Assembly (NCBI GenBank): GCA_036501365.1
Contig: DASYAL010000002.1
Span: 1-64,000 of the forward strand
Length of the DNA: 64,000 nucleotides
Reading direction: 5' to 3'
Source: CAIKMD01 sp036501365
Lineage (GTDB): Bacteria; Pseudomonadota; Alphaproteobacteria; ATCC43930; CGMCC-115725
The notes under the pieces are model-generated. The model was not told where the DNA came from. It made no database searches and saw nothing but the letters and a program-made list of their open reading frames with translations. A program made the position numbers and the translations under genes. Shown here piece after piece: positions 27,624 through 34,871 of the stretch (the first letter of the stretch is position 1; each line of letters opens with the position of its first letter).

Positions 27624-27984
27624 GATTCCTCCCCCGAGGAGCTATGGCGAGTTGGCCCCCGACGCCGTCCCGCCGTCAAGCGCAGCCGATGACCGCCCAG
27701 AGCGGATCCCGGTCGGGACCCCCGGACCCGCGCGCATCGCCGCGAACATCCTCGCGCAACCGTACAGCGTGGCCCGCGACGTAGGCGCTGACCGGTTCGC
27801 CCGGCCCGGCCGAAGCAACGATTTGACGGGCCAACGCACAAACCGTATGTTCAAGCTAACTAATTAGGCCGCAGCAATGGCGGCACGGCGGCACGCGATC
27901 ACCCAAAGCAAGCCGCCGCTCGGGACCTGGAACAGGGAAGCGGCACGCTGGGGCGGGCGCGTCGCGAGCTTTAGGGAGGCAGCG
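27624..27984. other. Divergent intergenic region with possible small ORF
   Basis: This 361-base gap separates the divergent SBP and permease genes and must hold both promoters. On the minus strand a frame of about 55 codons ends at 27676 (TGA) and reads VASAGPGEPVSAYVAGHAV then RDPLWAVIGCA; its GC3 is high, but it has no clear start except TTG near 27830. It may be a gene remnant or chance. Bases 27689-27706 share an 18-base identity with the 3' end of the methyltransferase gene at about 31678-31695. Confidence 0.3.
27823..27851 (+). promoter_or_regulatory. Candidate sigma-70-like promoter for the ABC operon
   Basis: TTGACG (27823-27828) and TATGTT (27846-27851) are spaced by exactly 17 bases. 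This lies upstream of the first permease gene (27985) and gives a leader of about 125 bases. The -35 matches consensus at 5 of 6. Sequence pattern only. Confidence 0.5.
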
Positions 27985-28860
27985 ATGCCTGCGTCGCGCG
28001 ACAGTGCGATCCCGTCCGTTGGCCGTGCAGGTGCGGCGCTGCACCGGCCGCACCGCCGTGCGCTTGCGCCAGCGCGCATTCCATGTTGGCGCGTCTATCT
28101 CGACCGGCTCGTCGTCCTGATCGTCGTGATCGGACTGTGGCAGCTCAGCAGTCTTTATTTCGGCACCATTTGGTTCTCAAGCCCCTGGCATGTGCTCACG
28201 CGCATGATCACGGAACTGCGCAGTGGCGAACTCGTCTTCAACGCGGTCTACACGCTGAAGGCGGCGTTCTACGGCGCGCTGGTCGGCGGCGTCCCGGGCG
28301 CCCTATTGCCATTCGTCCTGCGGCGCCGGCCGGTGACGAGCGCGATTCTCGATCCCTATCTCGCCGGCGGCTACGGTGTGCCGAAGCTGGCGCTGGCGCC
28401 CCTTTTCATCTTGTGGTTCGGCGTCGATCTCGAGCCCAAGATCGCGCTCGTCGCCTCGATCGTGTTCTTCCTCGTCTTCTTCTCGACCATGTCCGGCGTC
28501 AACGCCGTCAACGCTCAATATGTCAACGTCATGCGTGTCTGCGGCGCAAAGGAGCGCGACATCGCGCGTCACGTCGTGTGGCCGGGCGCCATTCCTTATG
28601 CCTTCGCCGGCTTCCGCATTGCCGCGCCTTATGCGATCGGCGCCGCCGTGGTCGGCGAGCTCATCTCCTCCAACCGCGGGCTCGGCTTCACGATCAATTC
28701 GGGCGCCACCGATTTCGACACCACGCTCGTCTTCGTCGCGCTGGTGACGCTGACGATCCTCGTCGTCGCCATCAACCTGCTGGTGGCGCGCGCCGAGCGC
28801 TGGCTCTTGCGCTGGCGTCCACCGCAGCAGGGCGGCAGCATGCGGGTGATGGGCACATGA
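27985..28860 (+). CDS. NitT/TauT-type ABC transporter permease 1
   Basis: A 291-residue inner-membrane permease with about six transmembrane helices. The first helix begins near residue 43 (LVVLIVVIGLWQLSSLYF) after a basic N-terminal tail. The EAA-type coupling loop appears as VMRVCGAKERDIARHVVWPGA, which contacts the ATPase. I use the ATG at 27985, preceded by GGGAGG; the frame is open from 27877, but that stretch is Arg-rich and lacks a ribosome site. It overlaps the ATPase gene by ATGA. It is a paralogue of the permease at 29657-30463 (shared PKLALAPLFILWFG and ASIVFFL). Confidence 0.88.
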   Translation: MPASRDSAIPSVGRAGAALHRPHRRALAPARIPCWRVYLDRLVVLIVVIGLWQLSSLYFGTIWFSSPWHVLTRMITELRSGELVFNAVYTLKAAFYGALVGGVPGALLPFVLRRRPVTSAILDPYLAGGYGVPKLALAPLFILWFGVDLEPKIALVASIVFFLVFFSTMSGVNAVNAQYVNVMRVCGAKERDIARHVVWPGAIPYAFAGFRIAAPYAIGAAVVGELISSNRGLGFTINSGATDFDTTLVFVALVTLTILVVAINLLVARAERWLLRWRPPQQGGSMRVMGT

Positions 28861-29660
28861 CGACCGCCGCGACGCCGATCCTCGAGGTCAGAGGCCTCGC
28901 CAAGCGCTTTCCGCCGCGCGCCGGCGAGGCGCAATCACCGCAGGTCCTCGCCGATCTCTCCTTCCGCGTCGCCGACCAGGAATTCCTCACCATGGTCGGG
29001 CCCTCGGGCGCGGGCAAATCGACCTTGCTCAACATCATCGCCCAGGTCGACGGCGCCAGCGCGGGCGAGATCTTCTTCCGCGGCGAGCTGATCGAGACCA
29101 CCGACACGGCGGCGCTCAATCCCGGCTGGAACTGCCAAATCGGCTACGTCACGCAGGACGATAATCTGCTGCCTTGGCGCACCCTGATCGACAATGTGAC
29201 CCTGCCGCTCAAGCTGCAGGGCCGCTACAACGAAGAGACCGCCGAGCGTGTCCAGGCACTGCTGCGCGCCACCAATCTCACCGGCTTCGAGCGCTATTAC
29301 CCGCATGAGCTCTCGGGCGGCATGAGGAAGCGCGCGTCGCTGATCCGCACCCTCGCCTACGATCCGCCGATCATCCTCATGGACGAGCCGTTCGGCGCGG
29401 TCGATGCCCAGACCCGCGGCCAGCTGCAGCAGGATCTGCTGCGGCTCTGGGACCACGGGCGCAAGACCATCATCTTCGTCACCCACGACATCGGCGAGGC
29501 GATCGCGCTCGGCGACCGCGTGCTGGTGCTGTCGCGCTCGCCGGCCAAGGTGATCGCGCAGCACCGCATCGACATCGCGCGGCCGCGCAATCTCGGCAAC
29601 CTCTTCAAGCTCGACGGCTTCGGCGACATGTTCGAAGCGGTGAGGCAGCAGCTCCAATGA
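28857..29660 (+). CDS. NitT/TauT-type ABC transporter ATP-binding protein
   Basis: A 267-residue ABC ATPase powering the importer. Walker A is GPSGAGKST (about residues 48-56), the Q-loop is YVTQDDNLLPW, the signature is LSGGMRKRASL, Walker B is PIILMDEPFGAVD and the switch His lies in FVTHD. The spacing matches SsuB/TauB/NrtD proteins. It starts at the ATGA overlap with permease 1 and ends with an ATGA overlap with permease 2, so the three are tightly coupled. One ATPase gene for two permease genes implies a homodimeric ATPase beneath a permease heterodimer, or two alternative permeases. Confidence 0.93.
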   Translation: MTTAATPILEVRGLAKRFPPRAGEAQSPQVLADLSFRVADQEFLTMVGPSGAGKSTLLNIIAQVDGASAGEIFFRGELIETTDTAALNPGWNCQIGYVTQDDNLLPWRTLIDNVTLPLKLQGRYNEETAERVQALLRATNLTGFERYYPHELSGGMRKRASLIRTLAYDPPIILMDEPFGAVDAQTRGQLQQDLLRLWDHGRKTIIFVTHDIGEAIALGDRVLVLSRSPAKVIAQHRIDIARPRNLGNLFKLDGFGDMFEAVRQQLQ

Positions 29661-30463
29661 GCATCGCCATCGCCCGCCCGCTGCCGCGTCTGCGCCGCAA
29701 GCGCCAACTCATCCCCGCCGGCCGCATCGCGCTCGGCATCGCGGTGCTCGCGCTCTGGCAGCTCGGCACCAACATCATGGGCCAGGAATGGCTGCCCGGC
29801 CCGGCCGACGTCCTGGTGCGGATCTGGAACATCACGGTCTCGGGCCAGCTCTTGCACGATACCGCGATCACCTTCTGGGAGGCGGCCGTAGGCATGGCGC
29901 TCGGTGGCGCGGCCGGCGCCCTGCTGCCTTTCCTGCTGCGCCTCTCGCCGCGGCTGATGGCGGCGCTCGACCCGTTCATTTCGGCCGCCTTCGGCATGCC
30001 GAAGCTCGCTCTCGCGCCGCTCTTCATACTGTGGTTCGGGATCGGTATCCCCGCGAAGATCGTGTTCGTCGCCTCGATCGTGTTCTTCCTCATGTTCTAC
30101 AACGGCCTCGCCGGCATCATGAGCATCGACCCCAAGCTCGTCGCGATGCTGCGCGTCGCCGGCGCGAGCGAATGGTTCATCAGCCGCGAGATCGTGTGGA
30201 ACACGGCCAAGCCCTTCCTTTTCGCCGGGCTGAAGATCGCGCTCCCGCGCGCGCTCTCAGGCGCGGTGGTGGGCGAGTTCATCGCCGCCGATTCCGGCCT
30301 CGGCTGGTATATCCAGAACGCGCGCTCATTCAACGACACCACCGGCGTGGTCGCGGGTGCAGTCGTCGTGACGGTGCTGGTCATCGGCGTCAACGCGGCA
30401 CTGAAGCGGGTGCAGACGCGCTCGCTCGCCTGGCGCCCGGTGGCGCGCGACATGATGGTTTGA
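29657..30463 (+). CDS. NitT/TauT-type ABC transporter permease 2
   Basis: A 268-residue inner-membrane permease with about six helices (the first at about 19-38, IALGIAVLALWQLGTNIMG). The EAA loop is MLRVAGASEWFISREIVWNTA. It shares PKLALAPLFILWFG and ASIVFFL with permease 1 but differs in most other positions, as expected for diverged paralogues. The start overlaps the ATPase stop by four bases. The second binding-protein gene follows 63 bases downstream. Confidence 0.88.
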   Translation: MSIAIARPLPRLRRKRQLIPAGRIALGIAVLALWQLGTNIMGQEWLPGPADVLVRIWNITVSGQLLHDTAITFWEAAVGMALGGAAGALLPFLLRLSPRLMAALDPFISAAFGMPKLALAPLFILWFGIGIPAKIVFVASIVFFLMFYNGLAGIMSIDPKLVAMLRVAGASEWFISREIVWNTAKPFLFAGLKIALPRALSGAVVGEFIAADSGLGWYIQNARSFNDTTGVVAGAVVVTVLVIGVNAALKRVQTRSLAWRPVARDMMV

Positions 30464-30526
30464 GGGCGCGGGCGAGGCGCGCGGTAACGGCCTCGCGAAC
30501 AGCGGTGCAACAGGGAGAAGAAAGCC

Positions 30527-31555
30527 ATGAAGACAATGCTTCGATTCACTGCGCTCGCCGCGGCCTTGGCGGGCGCGGTCGCGCTAAGCGGCCCCGCGCA
30601 GGCGGAGACGATGGAGCACACCTCGGTCGCGCTGCCGGCGACGACCATCACCTTCCTGCCCGTCTACGTCGCCGAGGACATGGGCATATGGAAGAAGCTC
30701 GGCCTCGACGTCACGCTGCACAACATTACCGGCATGGGCGCGACCAACGCCATGCTCGCAAACAGCGTCGATTTCGCTGTGCAATCGGGACCGAGCCTCA
30801 TCCGCGGCAACATCCGCGGCCGGCACATGCTGGGGATCGCCGAGATGGCCAACCACGAAGCTTTCGCCCTCATGGCGCGCAAGGCGTCCTTTCCTGGCCT
30901 CGACTGGAAAGGCTCGCTCAAAGAGCGCGTCGCGGCTTTGAAGGGTAAGAAAATCAGCGTCGATTCGCCGAACACGGTGGTGGACGTCCTGTTGCGCTAC
31001 TACGGTGACAAAGCCGGCCTCAATGCCAAGACCGACATGACCGAAGTCTATATGCAGCCGACCGAGGCGATCGCGGCGCTGAAGTCGGGTTCGATCGACG
31101 CGGCGATGCTCAACTACCCGTGGGTCGACACGGCCGATCGCGAGGGTGCGGCGAGCATGTTGGTGAACGCCATCACCGAGTTGCCCGAGCTGACGCCCAC
31201 CATCGCCACCACGACCACGACGCGGGAGGGCTTCTGCGACAGCCATGAATCGATCTGTGCCAAGCTCGCACATGGCTACGTCGAATCGCACAGATTCATC
31301 CACGAGCACCCGGACGAGGCGCTGCAGATCGCGCTGAAGCGCATGCAAGGCGCGAACCACGACGACCTCGAAAAGTCGCTGCATGTACTGGTAACGGCGA
31401 TGCCCGAGGTGCCGCGCTACGACTCCGCCTCTTTCCCGAACACACAGAAACTGATGATCTTCGGCGGAATTCTGAACAAGGACGAAGCCCAGAAGGACTT
31501 CGCCAAGATGTTCACCAACAAATATGTGGACATGTTCGCGCAGCCCTCCTCGTAG
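30527..31555 (+). CDS. ABC transporter substrate-binding protein, second of two
   Basis: A 342-residue periplasmic binding protein. The signal peptide KTMLRFTALAAALAGAVALS ends near residue 26 (AQA-ET). The mature part has the NitT/TauT pattern: TTITFLPVYVAEDMGIWKKL, then DVTLHNITGMGATNAMLANS, SIDAAMLNYPWVDTADREG. It differs strongly in sequence from the SBP at 26685-27623, so the two may bind different ligands or serve different steps. GGGAGAAGA precedes the ATG. A strong terminator hairpin follows at 31576-31604, closing the operon. Confidence 0.87.
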   Translation: MKTMLRFTALAAALAGAVALSGPAQAETMEHTSVALPATTITFLPVYVAEDMGIWKKLGLDVTLHNITGMGATNAMLANSVDFAVQSGPSLIRGNIRGRHMLGIAEMANHEAFALMARKASFPGLDWKGSLKERVAALKGKKISVDSPNTVVDVLLRYYGDKAGLNAKTDMTEVYMQPTEAIAALKSGSIDAAMLNYPWVDTADREGAASMLVNAITELPELTPTIATTTTTREGFCDSHESICAKLAHGYVESHRFIHEHPDEALQIALKRMQGANHDDLEKSLHVLVTAMPEVPRYDSASFPNTQKLMIFGGILNKDEAQKDFAKMFTNKYVDMFAQPSS

Positions 31556-31575
31556 GCCGCGACCCGTACCCGGAA

Positions 31576-31604
31576 TCCCCTCGCCCGTCGGGCGAGGGGA
31601 TTTT
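31576..31604 (+). terminator. Rho-independent terminator after the ABC operon
   Basis: TCCCCTCGCCC (31576-31586) pairs perfectly with GGGCGAGGGGA (31590-31600) around a three-base GTC loop, followed by TTTT. It lies 20 bases after the SBP stop and between convergent genes, so it may also act on the opposite strand, where AA precedes the stem. Confidence 0.85.
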
Positions 31605-31658
31605 CACGCCACGCTCGGCAGCCAATCTGCGCGCCGCGGCGCGCGCAACTCGGCCATC

Positions 31659-32288
31659 TCATCCCGCTCGGCCGGTTACCGCCCAGAGCGGATCCTGGTC
31701 GAGGCCAGGTGGAATCAAGGTCAGCGTCTCGAGCGCAGTGAAGCCCGCGCGCTCGAGGTACAGCCCGACGAGCCGGTCGTGCTGGCCCATGGGCAGGCCG
31801 AGCCAGATCGCGACGGCTTTGGTGGGGAAACACCTATTCGAAAACGTGATCGCAATGAGGCCGCCAGGCTTCAGCACGCGCTTCACTTCGGCAAACACGG
31901 CGACAGGATGCTGGAGATATTGCACCGAGACGCAGATCGCGGCCGCATCGATGGCGGCGTCGGCGAGCGGCAAGATCGGATCGGCGTTCAAATCCTGCAC
32001 GAACCAGCGCGTGTAGCGCGGATTGGCCTTGAGCTCGTCCTCGTTCATGCCGTGGCCGACCACTTCGCCATAGTCGATCTCCGGCGGCAGATGCGCGACC
32101 CAGCTTCCCATCAGATCGAGGATCGTGCCGCCCGCCGGAAAGAGCGCGCGATAGAGGGCCGTCACCGCCGCAACCGCACGCTCGTCGATATGAGTGACGA
32201 AGCGCGGCGACGTGTAGAACAGCGGATCGGGCGCAGGGTCCTCCTTCGTGAAAGCCTGCGGCGGCAGCTCGGGCAAATCCTCGGCCAT
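31659..32288 (-). CDS. SAM-dependent methyltransferase with DLMGSW motif I
   Basis: A 209-residue class I methyltransferase. Instead of the common glycine-rich GxGxG, motif I reads TILDLMGSWVAHLPPE (about residues 48-63), which defines a recognised subgroup of Methyltransf_11-like proteins. The acidic motif II is replaced by a GHGMNEDEL segment. Later motifs (AAAICVSVQYLQHPVAVF, VLKPGGLIAITFSN) are normal. The ATG at 32288 is preferred to one 13 codons earlier. The substrate is unknown. It is divergent from the MFS transporter gene and convergent with the ABC operon. Confidence 0.75.
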   Translation of the reverse strand: MAEDLPELPPQAFTKEDPAPDPLFYTSPRFVTHIDERAVAAVTALYRALFPAGGTILDLMGSWVAHLPPEIDYGEVVGHGMNEDELKANPRYTRWFVQDLNADPILPLADAAIDAAAICVSVQYLQHPVAVFAEVKRVLKPGGLIAITFSNRCFPTKAVAIWLGLPMGQHDRLVGLYLERAGFTALETLTLIPPGLDQDPLWAVTGRAG

Positions 32289-32390
32289 GCGCGATGATAG
32301 CGCGGAACGGCTTGCCTGCACCTGCACGTCTGGGCCATGCTGGCAGCAAATCGCTCACGCAATCACAAAGAGCGACACGGGGAGGTTCAA

Positions 32391-33638
32391 ATGCTGACGA
32401 CGGGCATCTTCAAGAGCCGGTGGTGGATGGTGTTCGGCGCCGCGGTCGCGCTGATGATGAACACCGGCGTCGTCTCGAATTTCGCTTTCGCGGTCTTCAT
32501 CAAGCCGATCACCCAAGATCTCGGCATCAGCCGCGCCACGCTCACCGGTGCGACGCTCGTCGCCTCGATCGCCGGCACCTGCATCGCACCGTTCTTCGGC
32601 AAGGCGATTGACTATTTCGGACTTCGGCGCGTGCATCTGCCGATGATCTTCATGTTCGCGATCGGCACCGCGACCTTGGGCCTGTTGCAGCCGGCCTTCT
32701 GGTTCATGGTGCTGCTCTTCCTCTTCCACGGACTTTTCGGCCAGGGCCAGTCGCCGGTCGGCTATTCGAAAGCGCTGACCGCCTGGTTCGACAAGGATCG
32801 CGGCCTTGCCCTCGGCATCGCCATTGCCGGCGTCGGCCTCGGCGTCGCGGCGATCCCGCCTTTCGCCAATGCCGTGATCCAGAATTTCGGCTGGCGCTGG
32901 GGCTATGTGGCGATGGGCGGCGCGATCATCGTGCTGGCGCTGATCCCGACCTGGCTCTTCGAGCGCGAGCCGCCGATCCCGCCCGAGCGCGACCACAGCG
33001 CCGCCAGCGCGGCGGTGCCCGGCATCCATCTGCGCGAGGCGGTGCAGACCTGGCGCTTCTGGGCGATGACCGTGGCGTTCTTCGTCGCGATCGTCGCGAT
33101 CAACGGCACCCTCACGCAGATCGTCGCGCTGATGACCGATCGCGGCGAGCCGCTCCGGGACGCGGTCTTCGCGCTGTCGATGTCGGGCATTGCCTTGACC
33201 GTCGGGCGGATCTTCTCGGGCTTCTGCCTCGACCGTTTCCACGGACCCTATGTCGCCTGCACCTTCTTCTTGAGCGCGGCAATCGGCGTGCTGTTGCTCG
33301 CAGCCGATATCTCGCCGTTCCTCGGCACGATTTTATGCGGTCTCGGGATCGGCGCCGAGGTCGATCTCATGGCCTTCCTCGTCAGCCGCTATTTCGGCAT
33401 CCGCGCGTTCGGCGCGATCTACGGGCTGATGTTCGCGATCTTCAGCTTCGGCGTCGGGCTTGGGCCGTTCCTGATGAGTCTCGCGCACGACATCATGCAC
33501 AGCTACGTGCCGGCGATGATCGTCTTCGAGATCGGGCTGATCGGATCGATCCTGGCGCTGCTGCCGCTGGGTCCCTATCGCTTCGCCGGCCCACGCCATG
33601 GCGGCGTCGAGCGCGAGCAGGCGCCCGCGGCGGCGTAA
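32391..33638 (+). CDS. MFS transporter
   Basis: A 415-residue major facilitator with 12 predicted helices in two halves split by a hydrophilic loop at about residues 190-220 (REPPIPPERDHSAAS). The loop between helices 2 and 3 (GKAIDYFGLRRVHLP) matches the MFS motif A region. The N-terminal half resembles oxalate/formate-antiporter or monocarboxylate-type MFS proteins (SNFAFAVFIKPITQDLGISR). The start at 32391 has GGGGAGG eight bases upstream. The substrate is not known. It ends three bases before the convergent prfB stop. Confidence 0.85.
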   Translation: MLTTGIFKSRWWMVFGAAVALMMNTGVVSNFAFAVFIKPITQDLGISRATLTGATLVASIAGTCIAPFFGKAIDYFGLRRVHLPMIFMFAIGTATLGLLQPAFWFMVLLFLFHGLFGQGQSPVGYSKALTAWFDKDRGLALGIAIAGVGLGVAAIPPFANAVIQNFGWRWGYVAMGGAIIVLALIPTWLFEREPPIPPERDHSAASAAVPGIHLREAVQTWRFWAMTVAFFVAIVAINGTLTQIVALMTDRGEPLRDAVFALSMSGIALTVGRIFSGFCLDRFHGPYVACTFFLSAAIGVLLLAADISPFLGTILCGLGIGAEVDLMAFLVSRYFGIRAFGAIYGLMFAIFSFGVGLGPFLMSLAHDIMHSYVPAMIVFEIGLIGSILALLPLGPYRFAGPRHGGVEREQAPAAA

Positions 33639-33641
33639 GAC

Positions 33642-34791
33642 TTAAGCGCTGCCGCGCGCCTCGTCCACCGCGGCATCGGCGCCCTTGATGCGCTGCGCGA
33701 GCGAGGCTTGCAGGAAAGCGTCGATGTCGCCGTCCAGCACCTTGTCGGTTTGGCTGGTCTCGACGCCGGTGCGCAGGTCCTTCACCATCTGATAGGGCTG
33801 CAGCACGTAGGACCGGATCTGGTGGCCCCAACCGATATCGGTCTTGGTGGCGTTCATCGCCTCGGTCACGGCTTCGCGTTTCTGCAACTCGACCTCATAG
33901 AGCCGGGCCTTCAGCATCGACTGCGCCTTGGCGCGGTTCTGATGCTGCGAGCGCTCGCTCTGGCAGGCGACGACCACCGGGTGTTCGAAGTCGGGCGGCT
34001 GATAGGTCATGCGCACCGCGCTGTCGGTCTTGTTGACGTGCTGGCCGCCGGCGCCGGACGAGCGATAGGTATCGACGCGCAGATATTTCTCCTCGATCTC
34101 CACCTCGATCTTGTCGTCGACCACGGGATAGACCCAGGCGGAGGCGAAGCTCGTGTGCCGGCGCGCATTGGCGTCGAAGGGAGAGATACGTACCAGGCGA
34201 TGGACGCCGCTCTCGGTCTTGAGCCAGCCATAGGCGTTCTCGCCGGCGACGCGGATGGTCGCCGATTTGATGCCGGCGCCCTCGCCCGCGCTCTCCTCGA
34301 GCCATTCGACCTTGTAGCCGTGCTGCTCGCCCCAGCGCACATACATGCGCAGCAGCATCTCGGCCCAATCCTGCGCCTCGGTGCCGCCCGACCCTGCATG
34401 AACCTCGAGATAGCAGTCGTTGCCGTCGGCCTCGCCCGACAACAGGCTATCGAGCTCGCGCACTTTAACCTCGTCATGCAGCGCGGCGAGCGTCTTCTGC
34501 GCCTCGTCGAGCATCGCCTGATCGCCTTCGCCTTCGGCAAGCTCGGCGAGCGCCAGCGTGTCGTCGACTTCGCGCTCGATCTTCAGGTAGCCGTTGACGC
34601 CTTTATCGAGACGGGTGCGCTCGCGCATCAGCCCTTGCGCGCGCGTTGAATCGTCCCACAGATTCGGATCTTCGATGAGCGCGTTCAGCTCGGCGAGGCG
34701 ACGAGTCGCGTTGTCCCAGTCAAAGATGCCTCCTCAGCAGCGCCAACGACGACCGGATCTCGTCGACGACTGCCAGAATTTCTGCGCGCAT
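33642..34791 (-). CDS. prfB: Peptide chain release factor 2, expressed by programmed +1 frameshift
   Basis: Full-length RF2 needs two frames: 23 codons from ATG 34791 (opening MRAEILAVVDEIRSSL) to a TGA at 34722-34720, then 359 codons read +1 from GAC at 34721. The joined 382-residue protein continues DWDNATRRLAELNAL, the normal RF2 N-terminus. The stop-recognition tripeptide SPF is at about residues 203-205 and the catalytic GGQ at 248-250 (SGAGGQHVNKT). RF2 releases peptides at UGA and UAA in the ribosome. A plain open frame would start only at 34628 and miss domain 1. It lies 80 bases downstream of the PBP1A gene, same strand. Confidence 0.93.
34719..34734 (-). promoter_or_regulatory. prfB programmed +1 frameshift site
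   Basis: On the coding strand the site reads AGGAGG CAT CTT TGA C: an internal Shine-Dalgarno-like AGGAGG three bases before the slippery CTT, followed by the in-frame TGA and a C. This is the classic autoregulatory site, where low RF2 slows termination at UGA and the tRNA on CUU slips to UUU. All expected parts are present. Confidence 0.93.
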
Positions 34792-34871
34792 GATGAAGCT
34801 CTCGACTCTCGGCCGTCGGCGAATAACCGACAGCAGGTGAATACCGATAGCTGATAGCCGAAAGCGGGGGG

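Noticed and set aside
31986..32001. GTTCAAATCCTGC, resembling a tRNA T-arm
   Set aside because: It is coding sequence of the methyltransferase and there is no cloverleaf around it.
34792..34871. Short hairpins (GTCGG/CCGAC) between mrcA and prfB as a terminator or attenuator
   Set aside because: No T-run and weak stems; left unannotated.
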